Part shown: positions 16,971 to 26,512 of the stretch, piece by piece
Layout: each line of letters starts with the position of its first letter
How positions within the stretch are numbered: the stretch's first letter is position 1
DNA from: Heliobacterium chlorum
Lineage (GTDB): Bacteria > Bacillota > Desulfitobacteriia > Heliobacteriales > Heliobacteriaceae
Direction of reading: 5' to 3'
Assembly: GCF_014502795.1 (NCBI RefSeq)
Contig: NZ_JACVHF010000016.1
Location: 1 to 64,000 of the forward strand
DNA length: 64,000 bases
Notes under the pieces: generated by a model
What the model was told of the DNA's origin: nothing
The model's input: only the letters and a program-made list of their open reading frames with translations
Database searches by the model: none
Made by a program: the position numbers and the translations under genes

Positions 16971-18239
16971 ATGGCGAATCAACATACGCTTCGAAAAGCC
17001 GCCCTCATTCTTTCGTTCTCAATGCTTTTGACAGCTTGCGGGAAAGACAAGGCTTCTGAAAACAATGCCCGCAGTGTCGAAGTGATTACGGCGGCCATGA
17101 ACACACAGCATTTAAACAGCGAATTTTCCGGAACGCTGCAAGGCCTCGAAGAAGCCACATTGTCCTTTGAGGTAGGCGGCCGTATTGCGTCCACCCTGGT
17201 CAAAGAAGGTGACAGCCTTTCCACAGGAACCGTCTTGGCGCAGATCGATCCCTCCGATTACGCCCTAGATTTAGACGCTGCATCAGCTGCGGCGTCCCAA
17301 TCAAGCGCCAACTTGCGGCAAATCGAAAACGGGGCGACGAGCTATGAAATCAATCAGGCTCAAGCCACCATGGAAAAAGCCAGGGCCAACTTGGATCGGG
17401 TCAAAACTGATTTTGATCGTTACAAGGTCCTCTACGAGAGCAGTGCCCTATCGAAAAAAGACTTTGAGAGTGCCCAAACCCAGTTGACCGTCGCTGAAAA
17501 CGATTTTACCTATGCCGAACAGGTCTATCAGAACGTCCTCCATGGCGCTCGTGACGAAGTGCGGGACCAGACACAAGCGGTCTATGAGCAGTCCCTCTCC
17601 CGCCAGAAAAAAGCTGCTTTGACCTTAGACAAGACACGACTGAAAGCCCCCTTTTCTGGTACGGTTATCGCCAAACTAACTAATGCCGGTCAACTGGTTA
17701 ACGCGGGAACAGCCGTTTACAAGATCGCCTCCATCGGTACCTTAAAAGTCGTCATCCCCGTTCCTGATCGGGAAATCGCTAATTGGCAAAAGGGAGACAC
17801 CGTCACCGTTGACCTGTACGGTCAAAAACGAGATGGTCAAATCAAGTACATATACCCCTCAGCCAGCCAAAGCACAGGAACTGTAGGCGTCGAAATTTGG
17901 ATGGATAATCCAAACCACGACTGGTTGTCCGGTCAGGTCGTCCACGTCTACCATAAGGCCAAAGAAAAAGAAGCCCTTTGGGCTCCCGTTCGTTCCGTCG
18001 TTCGTCGCGGTGCGGAGAAACCCTATCTTTTTGTCCTCCATGAAGGCCATGCGGTCAAACGCCTCGTCGATATCGGTGACCTGATCAACGACCAGTTGGA
18101 GATTAAGTCAGGGCTTCAACCGGGTGAACAGATCATCACCAGTAGTGTTGAGCGCCTTTTCGATGGCGATGCCGTCACCCCACTCGATCAACCTTCCTCC
18201 GAATCCACCCCCTCCAGCGGCGGAGGCCAAGAAGGATGA
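16971..18239 (+). CDS. RND efflux membrane-fusion (adaptor) lipoprotein
   Basis: The periplasmic-adaptor subunit of a drug-type RND exporter. A signal peptide with lipobox LLTAC (lipidated Cys23) anchors it. The core has the HlyD/MFP pattern: ATLSFEVGGRI (barrel-sandwich), a coiled coil over about 100-215, then RLKAPFSGTVIAKLTNAGQLV and beta-barrel sequence. At 422 aa the length is normal. The last codons overlap the permease start by 4 bp (ATGA). No outer-membrane factor is adjacent. Confidence 0.93.
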   Translation: MANQHTLRKAALILSFSMLLTACGKDKASENNARSVEVITAAMNTQHLNSEFSGTLQGLEEATLSFEVGGRIASTLVKEGDSLSTGTVLAQIDPSDYALDLDAASAAASQSSANLRQIENGATSYEINQAQATMEKARANLDRVKTDFDRYKVLYESSALSKKDFESAQTQLTVAENDFTYAEQVYQNVLHGARDEVRDQTQAVYEQSLSRQKKAALTLDKTRLKAPFSGTVIAKLTNAGQLVNAGTAVYKIASIGTLKVVIPVPDREIANWQKGDTVTVDLYGQKRDGQIKYIYPSASQSTGTVGVEIWMDNPNHDWLSGQVVHVYHKAKEKEALWAPVRSVVRRGAEKPYLFVLHEGHAVKRLVDIGDLINDQLEIKSGLQPGEQIITSSVERLFDGDAVTPLDQPSSESTPSSGGGQEG

Positions 18240-21200
18240 TCGAATACGTCGTAAAGAAACGCAAAATCACCTTGCTTTTTTTCGTCATGATCACCCTGCT
18301 CGGGCTCTTTAGCTTTTGGGGATTGCCGAAACAAGAACAGCCCGATATCGTAGTCCGCACAGCTTCCGTCACGACCATTTATCCTGGGGCTATGCCCTCC
18401 AAGGTGGAACAGGCGGTCACCCGAAAGATCGAGGAGCAAATCAAAGAGATTCAGGGACTGAAATCGATCACCTCTACATCTAGCCTAGGCGTCTCTTCCA
18501 TCATCGTGGAATGTAAAGATGACGTAGAACCGGAAAGTCGCTGGGAAGAGCTGCGGAAAAAAGTAAAAGATGCCGAAAAAGATTTGCCTGAGGACTGTAA
18601 ACAACCGGTCATCAACGATAACCTAAACCGAACTTTTATCATGACCTTCAATATCTCCGCCGACCGGCATGAAGACCTCTATTCCCTGCGCGAGATGATT
18701 CAAAACTGGAAAGACCAACTTCGAACGATTCCGAACGTGTCCAATGTGACTGTCACCGGGTTGCCAGATGAGGAAGTTCGGGTGACTGTAGACAGCCAAA
18801 AACTGCGCAACTTTGGCTTGTCCTGGGGACAGGTGTTAAACGCAGTCAAGCAATTAAACGAAAAAGCCCCCCTCGGCGATATTCAAGGCAACGAACGAAC
18901 CTATGAATTATCCTTGCGAGAGGTCAACGATGTAGCTGAGTTCGGACGTTCTCTCATCGCACGAACTCCAGAGGGAACTCCCGTATATTTAAATGACCTC
19001 GGCAAGGTGGAACTGACGACCAAACCGGTGGAGGTATACGCCTATCACAACGGCCGCCCGGCTATCAGCATCAGCGTCAGTCCGGAAACCGGCAGCGACA
19101 TCCCTTCGGTGCAAAAAAATATCAACAAGACCATGGCTTATCTGAAAACAACCTTGCCCAACTGGGCCAGCATCGATCTGGTCTATGAACAAAATGAACG
19201 CATCGACGAACTCTTTTCCGACCTTACCCGGGAAACATTGATTGCCATCGCCGCCGTCGTTCTCGTCTGCACTTTAGGCTTAAACCTGACCACTTCCTTC
19301 GTGGTGATGATGGCACTGCCCATCTCTCTCGCTGTCGGTTTGATTCCCTTGAGCAGCTTCGGCGTCACCTTGAATCAAATCTCCGTCATCGCTTTGATCA
19401 TCGTTCTCGGTATTCTCGTCGATGATGCTGTCGTCGTCAATGACAACATCGAGCGCCGTCTCACCGTCCTCGGCGAAACGCCAACGGAAGCTGCCGTTCG
19501 AGGCAGCAAGGAAGTCGCCATTTCGATCTTAACGGCCACCTTAGCCACGATTTGCGCCTTCGCGCCGCTTGCCTTACTGGACGGAAACGTCGGCTCTTTC
19601 ATTAAGCCCATCCCCATCATTATCACCCTATCCATGCTGGCTTCCATGGTCATGTCCCTATCGGTCATCCCCATCTTTCGGGAATGGCGGGAAAGCCGTC
19701 GTCAAAGCAGCCATGCTCCCCAACGCGACTCTGAAGAGAACTTCTATCGGAAACCGGCTGGTTTACTGGGACCGCAAATCCAGCGGTTGACCGCTTATTA
19801 TGCAGGCACGTTGATGCCGAAGATGCTTCGGCATCCACTTCGCACCGGCATGATCGGAGTCGCTATCGCCCTTGTCGGCTATGCCTTAATCCCCCTGACG
19901 CCGATCCAACTGTTCCCAACGGCTGACCGAGCAGAAATGCTCGTCAATGTGCGCACACCTGTCGGTACGAGCATTACGGAAACAGCCCATACCGTCAACG
20001 AAGTGTGTAAATGGCTCAATGAACAGCCTGGAGTGACCATGACAGCAGGTTATGCTGGGCAGTTCGCGCCAAAAATGTTCAGCGGCGATACGGGCTTAGG
20101 ATCGGCCGACAATATCGGCCAAATCGTCGTCAAAGTCGATAAGAAGAAATTGCCTACAGAGAAAGCCGTCGCCTTATGGGATAAGGAATTGGCCCAGCGT
20201 TTTCCCCAAGCGACGATCATCCCCAAAGAGTTGCAAGGCGGCCCCCCGGTGGGAAGTCCGATCGTCGTCCGTATCTTCGGGAGCGACGTGGAAAAACTGC
20301 GCGGCCTTTCCCAGCAAGTCCAGGACATCATCAAAGATATGCCAGGCACCTTTGACATTAATGACTCTTTCGGGGTAGACAAGTACGCCCTCAACATTCA
20401 AATTCGCAAGGACATGATGGATGCCCTGCAGGTAAACGAGGCCGATTTATCACGAACACTTCGCCTCGTCAGCGAAGGTTTATCGGTCAGTAAGTATGAT
20501 ACGGGACGCGATCTGATCGATATCACTCTCTACAGCGAAGCTCAACAGGTAGATCCCTTGACGGCCATTCATCGCTTAACCGTCCCTAACTCCCGAGGCG
20601 AACAGATCCCCCTCTATCAATTGGCTGATATCAAGCCTGGCTTTTCCATCTCTTCGATTCCCCACCGTGACCTCTCCCGCGTTGTTACCGTCTCATCGGA
20701 CTTAAAAGGCCGAACAGCCACAGAGGCGATCAAGGAATTGAAGCCCAAGCTGGAGTCCCTTCACCTTCCCGACGGATACCGCTATGAGATCGGCGGAGAG
20801 ACTTCCGATCAAAGCGATGTCTTCGTCGATATGGGCCGACTGTCTATCGTCGTTGTCTTCCTAATCATTACTTTGATTGCCATGCAGTTCTATTCCCTCT
20901 CGATTCCCTTCTTGGTCTTGAGCACCATCTTCCTCGCTTTTGCTGGTAGCCTGATCGGGTTGTTCATTACGCGGACACCGCTCGGATTTATGACTATGAT
21001 GGGCGCCATCTGCCTCGCTGGTATCGTCGTTCGAAACGGCATCATCCTCGTCGAGTTTATCGAAGAAGCCCGGCACGGCGGACAAGAGCTAATCCCCGCG
21101 GTGATCTCGGCAGGCGAAGCACGGCTGCGGCCTATTTTGCTCACCTCCGGGACGGCCATCGCCGGCTTGCTTCCTCTCGCTGTATCGGGCGACGTGCTCT

Positions 21201-21331
21201 TTCAGCCTATGGCCGTGACGATTATCTCTGGCCTGTTCTTTTCGACGATGCTCACCTTAGTCATCGTCCCCTGCTTCTACACGGTTTTGGCCTCGTTTAA
21301 AAAGAATCGTTTGGGCAAAGTCTCCTCCTAG
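18236..21331 (+). CDS. RND efflux permease (AcrB/MdtB type)
   Basis: A proton-driven exporter of 1031 aa with the usual duplicated layout: TM1 near the N-terminus, a large extracytoplasmic loop (about 35-330), TM2-6, a second loop and TM8-12. Seen: GILVDDAVVVNDNIERRL, the conserved Asp pair in TM4 that relays protons (vLGILVDDAVV), and GAICLAGIVVRNGIILVEFIEEAR in the second half. Substrate is unknown. The gene shares the PadR operon and ends at a strong terminator. Confidence 0.95.
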   Translation: MIEYVVKKRKITLLFFVMITLLGLFSFWGLPKQEQPDIVVRTASVTTIYPGAMPSKVEQAVTRKIEEQIKEIQGLKSITSTSSLGVSSIIVECKDDVEPESRWEELRKKVKDAEKDLPEDCKQPVINDNLNRTFIMTFNISADRHEDLYSLREMIQNWKDQLRTIPNVSNVTVTGLPDEEVRVTVDSQKLRNFGLSWGQVLNAVKQLNEKAPLGDIQGNERTYELSLREVNDVAEFGRSLIARTPEGTPVYLNDLGKVELTTKPVEVYAYHNGRPAISISVSPETGSDIPSVQKNINKTMAYLKTTLPNWASIDLVYEQNERIDELFSDLTRETLIAIAAVVLVCTLGLNLTTSFVVMMALPISLAVGLIPLSSFGVTLNQISVIALIIVLGILVDDAVVVNDNIERRLTVLGETPTEAAVRGSKEVAISILTATLATICAFAPLALLDGNVGSFIKPIPIIITLSMLASMVMSLSVIPIFREWRESRRQSSHAPQRDSEENFYRKPAGLLGPQIQRLTAYYAGTLMPKMLRHPLRTGMIGVAIALVGYALIPLTPIQLFPTADRAEMLVNVRTPVGTSITETAHTVNEVCKWLNEQPGVTMTAGYAGQFAPKMFSGDTGLGSADNIGQIVVKVDKKKLPTEKAVALWDKELAQRFPQATIIPKELQGGPPVGSPIVVRIFGSDVEKLRGLSQQVQDIIKDMPGTFDINDSFGVDKYALNIQIRKDMMDALQVNEADLSRTLRLVSEGLSVSKYDTGRDLIDITLYSEAQQVDPLTAIHRLTVPNSRGEQIPLYQLADIKPGFSISSIPHRDLSRVVTVSSDLKGRTATEAIKELKPKLESLHLPDGYRYEIGGETSDQSDVFVDMGRLSIVVVFLIITLIAMQFYSLSIPFLVLSTIFLAFAGSLIGLFITRTPLGFMTMMGAICLAGIVVRNGIILVEFIEEARHGGQELIPAVISAGEARLRPILLTSGTAIAGLLPLAVSGDVLFQPMAVTIISGLFFSTMLTLVIVPCFYTVLASFKKNRLGKVSS

Positions 21332-21349
21332 TCATTTCTTTTATCAATG

Positions 21350-21387
21350 AAAAAACCTACTGCCCTTAAAATGGCAGTAGGTTTTTT
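21350..21387. terminator. Terminator of the padR-RND operon
   Basis: A 15-bp stem AAAAAACCTACTGCC/GGCAGTAGGTTTTTT with an 8-nt loop, with A and T tracts on both sides, so it can act in either direction. Confidence 0.9.
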
Positions 21388-21429
21388 ATATCCCTGAACA
21401 GAAAGCTCCCGTAAGAGTTCCTTTATGGG

Positions 21430-21885
21430 TTATTTCGTTTTCTTTCGGTTCAAATATTTTGCCTTCAAGGTATCCCCCACGCGGCCGTTCGATTTCTGTG
21501 CCTCCAGTAGATATAAGGTGACACTTCCCTGATAGGGGAGCTTGTCGCCAAACAAAGCATATTCCATGCATGTCCGGATCAAGTTGATCGTACAATCGTC
21601 ATCATGGTTATCTCGGCAGTCCTTGCATTGCTGTAGTACCATAGCCAACGTCTCGATCATATCGTCTTCAGAATATGTTTTTAAATCGTGGTTGGGGATC
21701 ATGGCCATACCTTGGCGGATCGTCGTCACTTTCTTGGTCAAGACATAGCTGGCAACTTTTTTGGCGAAAAAAATCAGGCATTTATTCTTTTCACAGTTCG
21801 AACATACTTCTCCATCTAAACAGAGGTTATTTAGCTTCTCGTGGATCTCCTGCAAATTGATTTCGTTCTCCGCTATCATCTCCAT
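21430..21885 (-). CDS. Uncharacterised eight-cysteine protein
   Basis: Not recognised. The 151-residue soluble protein has two cysteine tetrads: Cys22, 28, 31, 36 (DGEVCSNCEKNKC) and Cys87, 90, 98, 106 (QQCKDCRDNHDDDC). This suggests two metal or Fe-S sites. The remainder is mostly helical. AAGGAGCGAT precedes the ATG. It lies about 90 bp downstream of the siroheme-type protein on the same strand, with no terminator seen between. The two may be one operon and work together in redox chemistry; this is inference. Confidence 0.75.
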   Translation of the reverse strand: MEMIAENEINLQEIHEKLNNLCLDGEVCSNCEKNKCLIFFAKKVASYVLTKKVTTIRQGMAMIPNHDLKTYSEDDMIETLAMVLQQCKDCRDNHDDDCTINLIRTCMEYALFGDKLPYQGSVTLYLLEAQKSNGRVGDTLKAKYLNRKKTK

Positions 21886-21974
21886 ATCGCTCCTTACATC
21901 GGATTCATGAACGAGCAGACTATTGGAACAGAAGACAGGTTCCAGTTCAGAAGAAACCAGTAAAAATCCGAGAA

Positions 21975-22679
21975 TTAGCTGTTCAGAAAATCGGCAAATT
22001 CGTCTTCTTCGACCGTCCCCGGCAATTTCTCTGCCTGTATTATGAAGGGATCCAGGCCCACTCTACCGATGGTATTACATAGGCGTTCATGATCTTCGGC
22101 TAGTTTCCGGTATGTATCAAGCACATGATCTAAGACGACGAAGATGGACTCTTTGGGAATATTCACGTAAGCCTTTTGTCCATGTTGAGGACGACGGCTG
22201 CCGCCGCGGCCGCCTAGAAATACTTCGACAGTCTTTGGCCCCGTAGCGATGACGCCGAAATCGGCACAATGAGGATCGGTGCATCCCCGGTGGCAACCGG
22301 CCACACTGATTTTGAAATCATGGGGCGTTGGCTGGTTCATATACTGCTGTTGAATTTCTACGGCTAGTTCAAAGACGTTGCCTAGACTGCGATGACAGAG
22401 TTCGCCATTTCCTGGGCAACCTTTCACGTTCCGCACCACATCTCCAAAAACACCGACATCTAGCCCCAGGTTTCGTATGCCGGCAACAAAACGGTCAAAA
22501 GCTTCCTCTGGGATCAATACGACCATCGTTTGCCGGGTCGTCAGTTTGCTCCCTAAGGCTCCTACCTCGGGGAGCAATTTTCCCAATCCGCAAAGTTGCT
22601 CTGGCGTGATAAACCCGCAGGGCGTCACAATCCCGACACCTAACACACCATTTCGTTGCTTAAATATGGCCTTTCCCAC
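21975..22679 (-). CDS. Small nitrite/sulfite-reductase-like siroheme and Fe-S protein
   Basis: A single half-module (234 aa) of the NIR/SIR family: an N-terminal ferredoxin-like part (GVGIVTPCGFITPEQLCGLG, then LTTRQTMVVLIP) and the 4Fe-4S/siroheme segment with Cys88-x6-Cys95 (CPGNGELC) and Cys129-x3-Cys133 (VAGCHRGC). Full sulfite reductases have two such halves and usually Cys-x5-Cys, so this is a minimal dissimilatory-like or assimilatory-like relative of unknown substrate. GTG start after GAAAGGAG. Neighbour downstream is the eight-Cys protein. Confidence 0.88.
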   Translation of the reverse strand: MGKAIFKQRNGVLGVGIVTPCGFITPEQLCGLGKLLPEVGALGSKLTTRQTMVVLIPEEAFDRFVAGIRNLGLDVGVFGDVVRNVKGCPGNGELCHRSLGNVFELAVEIQQQYMNQPTPHDFKISVAGCHRGCTDPHCADFGVIATGPKTVEVFLGGRGGSRRPQHGQKAYVNIPKESIFVVLDHVLDTYRKLAEDHERLCNTIGRVGLDPFIIQAEKLPGTVEEDEFADFLNS

Positions 22680-22797
22680 AGTTGGAACTCCTTTCTATGC
22701 CTGAAATCAATCACTCTTTCTCTATAAAAACACTACCTATTTCTTCTACATATATGTTGTTAATCCTCTTTTTTTGACTTTTTCGAATAGTCCTTTG

Positions 22798-22835
22798 ATA
22801 AAAAACCCAGAACTGTTTGCGATCAGTTCTGGGTT
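22798..22835 (-). terminator. Terminator of pepF
   Basis: Minus strand: 12-bp stem AACCCAGAACTG/CAGTTCTGGGTT, 8-nt loop, then TTTTTTATC. Confidence 0.9.
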
Positions 22836-22879
22836 AGCCTAAACCACTTAGTTCATGAGTGCCCTAACTTTGGACCTTT

Positions 22880-24688
22880 TTACCCAGCCACCAACGTCTC
22901 CATCTCATCTAACAATTTATTAAATACGGTCAGCGCCTGCTCAATCGGCTGGGGCGAGGTCATGTCGACACCGGCTTTTTTCAGCAGTTCTAAAGGATAG
23001 TCCGAACCGCCACTTTGTAAGAATGTTAGGTAGCGGTCGACGGCCGGCTGTCCTTCTGACTGGATTTTCTGAACCAGGGCAGTGGCCGCGGAAAAACCGG
23101 TGGCATATTTGTAGACATAGAAATTGTTATAGAAATGGGGGATCCTGGCCCATTCGATGTCGATGTCTTCATCGACAATCATGTCAGGCCCGTAATAGTC
23201 CACATTCAGTTTATGATAGACTTCTTTTAGCGACTGCAAGGTCAACGCTTCTCCTACCTCGATTTTGCCGTGGATAGCCTTTTCAAACTCGGCAAACATG
23301 GTCTGGCGGAAGACGGTGCCCCGGAATTGCTCCAGGTAGTGGTTGATGAGATACATGCGTTTTGCCCGGTCTTGTTCTTTATCAAGCAGGTAGTTGGTGA
23401 GCAGTGTCTCGTTGACGGTAGAGGCTACCTCGGCTACAAAGATGGTGTACTGGGAGTAGATGTAAGGCTGCTCTTTATGGGAGTAGTAGGAATGCATCGC
23501 ATGGCCCATCTCGTGGGCCAAGGTGAAGACATCGTTGAGCTGGTCTTGATAGTTCAGGAGCACATAAGGGTGTGTACCGAAGGGACCCCAGGAATAGGCA
23601 CCGCTCGTTTTCCCCTTGTTTTCGTATACGTCTATCCATCCCTGTTGGAATCCGTCGGCCAGTACCCGCTCATAATCGGCCCCGAGCGGTGCCAAAGCTT
23701 TCTTGACCATTTCCACCGATTCTGCGTAAGGGACTTTCCATTCCACATCGCTGACCATCGGGGCGTATATGTCGTACATGTGCAACTGGTCTAAGCCGAG
23801 GAGTTTTTTCCGTAGTCGTACATAGCGGTGCATGGCGCTGTTTTGTGCCCGGACGGTGCGAATGAGGTTGTCATAGACTTGTACAGGTACATTATCTCCG
23901 AAGAGAGATCCTTCCAAAGCCGAGGGGAACTTCCGGACTCGGGCAAAAAAGATGTCTCGCTTGACGACAGAGTTTAAGGTCGATGCGAGTGTGTTCTCCA
24001 GCTTTTTATAGGAACTGTAAAGGCCGTGGAAGGTATCTTTCCGGACCCGTCGGTCGCGGTTCTCCATGAGGCGGGAAAAGCGGCCATGGGTAATTTCGAT
24101 CTCTTTGCCTTCTTCGTCCTTGATCGTCGGAAAGGTCAGGTCGGCATTGTTGAGCATCGTAAAAATCTGACCGGGGGCTTGGGCCATCTCACCCGCTTGC
24201 GCTAAGATGGTCTCTTCCCCTTCTGACAGAACATGGGCTTTCTGCCGCTTCAGGTCGTCTAAGAAGAACCGATACAAGTTCAACCCCTGCTCTTCCTGCT
24301 GAAAGCGCTTCAGCACCTCTTCAGGGATCGCCAGGATCTCCGGAGTTAGAAAGGACGTTGCACTCGCTATCTGCGTGTTCAAGGCAACAGCCCGATCGGT
24401 CAGCGCTTGATAGGTCGCGTTCGTGTTGTCTTCATCCCGGCGCATGCGCGCATAGGTAAAGAGTTTCTCCATCACTTGCCCGATCTGGTCTTGCAGTTGT
24501 AATGCTTTGAGCAGATTAAGGGCATTTTCCTGCAGTTTTCCTTTTAACCCGCTCAACTGTTCCACCAGTTTCGGTGCTTCCTGATAGTCTTTTTCCCAAT
24601 CGCCGTCACTGCCGTAGATATCTTCCAGCTTCCATTTGAACTGGTCTTGGACTTGCTGGCGTGTCGGCAAAGCTTTTTCCTTTTCCAT
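22880..24688 (-). CDS. pepF: Oligoendopeptidase F (M3B family)
   Basis: A cytosolic zinc metallopeptidase that trims oligopeptides. It shows the M3 signature FTLAHEMGHAMHSYYS (HExxH zinc/catalytic residues) with the third ligand in FVAEVASTVNETLL, and an N-terminal helical PepF domain. Length of about 602 aa is typical. The ATG at 24688 sits 8 nt after GGAGAG. A GTG 15 bp upstream is in frame but overlaps that ribosome site. Stand-alone gene. Confidence 0.95.
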   Translation of the reverse strand: MEKEKALPTRQQVQDQFKWKLEDIYGSDGDWEKDYQEAPKLVEQLSGLKGKLQENALNLLKALQLQDQIGQVMEKLFTYARMRRDEDNTNATYQALTDRAVALNTQIASATSFLTPEILAIPEEVLKRFQQEEQGLNLYRFFLDDLKRQKAHVLSEGEETILAQAGEMAQAPGQIFTMLNNADLTFPTIKDEEGKEIEITHGRFSRLMENRDRRVRKDTFHGLYSSYKKLENTLASTLNSVVKRDIFFARVRKFPSALEGSLFGDNVPVQVYDNLIRTVRAQNSAMHRYVRLRKKLLGLDQLHMYDIYAPMVSDVEWKVPYAESVEMVKKALAPLGADYERVLADGFQQGWIDVYENKGKTSGAYSWGPFGTHPYVLLNYQDQLNDVFTLAHEMGHAMHSYYSHKEQPYIYSQYTIFVAEVASTVNETLLTNYLLDKEQDRAKRMYLINHYLEQFRGTVFRQTMFAEFEKAIHGKIEVGEALTLQSLKEVYHKLNVDYYGPDMIVDEDIDIEWARIPHFYNNFYVYKYATGFSAATALVQKIQSEGQPAVDRYLTFLQSGGSDYPLELLKKAGVDMTSPQPIEQALTVFNKLLDEMETLVAG

Positions 24689-24770
24689 CGATTCACTCTC
24701 CACTTATTTAGTATCTTTTCAATCTATTATGACTGACTTACGAAAACATATCCACGAAAAGCAAGAAATA

Positions 24771-24804
24771 GAAAAGCGGACTGGTTTTATCCAGGCCGCT
24801 TTTC
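24771..24804 (-). terminator. Probable terminator of the pyrophosphatase operon
   Basis: Stem GAAAAGCGG/CCGCTTTTC with an inner CTGG/CCAG helix and a short T-rich tail on the minus strand (TATTTC). Confidence 0.6.
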
Positions 24805-24858
24805 CCTATGTCGAGATTTCGCTTTTTCTTAACGATGAAGTCTATACTCTGTTAGGTT

Positions 24859-26490
24859 TTATGTACCCAGGTAGGACGACAGCGGCGGGACAACTTGTTT
24901 TTTCCGGGAAAGGACGCCCGGCAGGTGAGCCACACCGTCTTTTACGGCGACATTAAAGGCTTTCTCGATCGGTTCAGTCTTCTCACCGGACAGGAGCAAC
25001 AGCGTGCCCTCTTTGATGATGTCCGTGAGCATCAGCAACACCAGGTCGAGGTTTTTGCTCTGGCGAATCGTGTCCAGTGCTTCCATGAGAGTCTCTTGCA
25101 TGCGGGCGATCCCAGCGTGATCCATCGTTTCCACTTGACCGATGCCTAGATGCATGGCGCCCAGATGGAATTCCTTAAAGTCCTGGTAGATGATCTCTTC
25201 AGGCGTGCGGCCTTCTAAAGAGGAGCCTGCCGTAAACATCTTCAACCCGTATTCTTCGATGTCAATGCCAGCGATCTTGGCCAACTTTTCGGCGGCTTTC
25301 TTATCTCGAGCCGTACAGGTGGGACTTTTAAACAGGACCGTATCGGACAGAATCGCCGATAACATCAGTCCCGCAATCTCTTTCGGCGGTTCGATTTCGT
25401 TTTCTTCAAACATGGAGAAGATGATCGTGCTTGTGCAGCCGACAGGCTCGCCGCGGAAGTAGATCGGTTCCCCAGTCTGAACGTCCCCGACGCGGTGATG
25501 GTCAATTACTTCGAGGACCTGGGCTTGGTCGATCCCGGCAACGGCTTGGCTTTTTTCATTGTGATCGACTAAGATGATCTTTTTGCGCTGCGCCGCCAGC
25601 AGGTGATATCGGGAGATGACGCCCAGAAGGCGGTTTTCATCGTCTACAACGGGGTAGTTACGAAAACGGGTCTCCAGCATGACCTTGCGGGTTTCATCGA
25701 CAAAGTCATCCGGTTGGAAGGTGACCATTTCCTGATGCATGATCGAATAGACGGGAGCGCTGAGGCCGATGAGCCGGCCTGTGTTAAAGGTATCATAAGG
25801 CACCGATAGGACGGGGACACCTTTTTGACGGGCTTTTTTCTCCACCCGCTCGGTGATGGCAAAACCGCCAGTGACGATCAGGCAGCCTGCCCCTGCATCT
25901 AGGGCAGCCAGTTGGGAGCCTTCCCGGTCACCGATGATGACTACGTCGCCTTCACTGATCCGTTGCACCATGGTCTCCTCATGCATGGCACCGATGATCG
26001 CTTTGCCGCGGAGAACCGTCTCCGGAGGCGCCGCGACTAAGAAGCGGCCACCCATGGTCCGCAGGACTCCCCCGAGGGTCAGGCCCATTTTTTCTAAGTT
26101 GTTCAATTCGTCTAGGTTTAAGTAGAGTTGGGCGATATCGCCTAAAGAGATAATCCCCTGGAGCCGGTTGTTCTCATCGACGACCGGCAGGGACTTCGTG
26201 TTCTTGTTCCGGGACAGGATGCCCACTTCTCGAATCGGTGTGTCCTTGCAGATGGATACGGGAGCTTGCCCGTTGAGCAAATCGGAAACACGGGCGCGCA
26301 CATCAGTGATCAGTTGAGGTGCATCTACCTTAAAATAGTCCAGTACGAATTGGGTCTCTGGTTTTACTTTGCCGCAGCGGGCCGGTATGTACTCACGACC
26401 AGTCAGTTGCCTTTTTAAAAAGGCATAGCTGATCGCCGAACAGATCGAATCCGTGTCCGGATTGCGATGTCCGATGACGAAAACTGCCAT
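24859..26490 (-). CDS. ppaC: Manganese-dependent inorganic pyrophosphatase with CBS and DRTGG domains
   Basis: Family II pyrophosphatase hydrolysing PPi to drive biosynthesis. DHH motifs: GHRNPDTDSICSAISYA at the N-terminus, VDHNEKSQ (near 322) and DHHRVGD (near 342). Between the first and second motif lies the regulatory insert: CBS (about 70-120), DRTGG, and a second CBS (about 255-310). This insert makes the enzyme responsive to adenine nucleotides. At 543 aa it matches CBS-PPases of clostridia. The DHHA2 domain forms the C-terminus. It is followed 22 bp upstream by the CDF transporter gene, so co-transcription is likely. Confidence 0.95.
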   Translation of the reverse strand: MAVFVIGHRNPDTDSICSAISYAFLKRQLTGREYIPARCGKVKPETQFVLDYFKVDAPQLITDVRARVSDLLNGQAPVSICKDTPIREVGILSRNKNTKSLPVVDENNRLQGIISLGDIAQLYLNLDELNNLEKMGLTLGGVLRTMGGRFLVAAPPETVLRGKAIIGAMHEETMVQRISEGDVVIIGDREGSQLAALDAGAGCLIVTGGFAITERVEKKARQKGVPVLSVPYDTFNTGRLIGLSAPVYSIMHQEMVTFQPDDFVDETRKVMLETRFRNYPVVDDENRLLGVISRYHLLAAQRKKIILVDHNEKSQAVAGIDQAQVLEVIDHHRVGDVQTGEPIYFRGEPVGCTSTIIFSMFEENEIEPPKEIAGLMLSAILSDTVLFKSPTCTARDKKAAEKLAKIAGIDIEEYGLKMFTAGSSLEGRTPEEIIYQDFKEFHLGAMHLGIGQVETMDHAGIARMQETLMEALDTIRQSKNLDLVLLMLTDIIKEGTLLLLSGEKTEPIEKAFNVAVKDGVAHLPGVLSRKKQVVPPLSSYLGT

Positions 26491-26512
26491 GGATTGAATC
26501 GTCCTCCCTATG

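Noticed and set aside
23270-23794. Plus-strand 174-aa open frame inside pepF
   Set aside because: It is antisense to a clear PepF gene, has no recognisable domain and no ribosome site.
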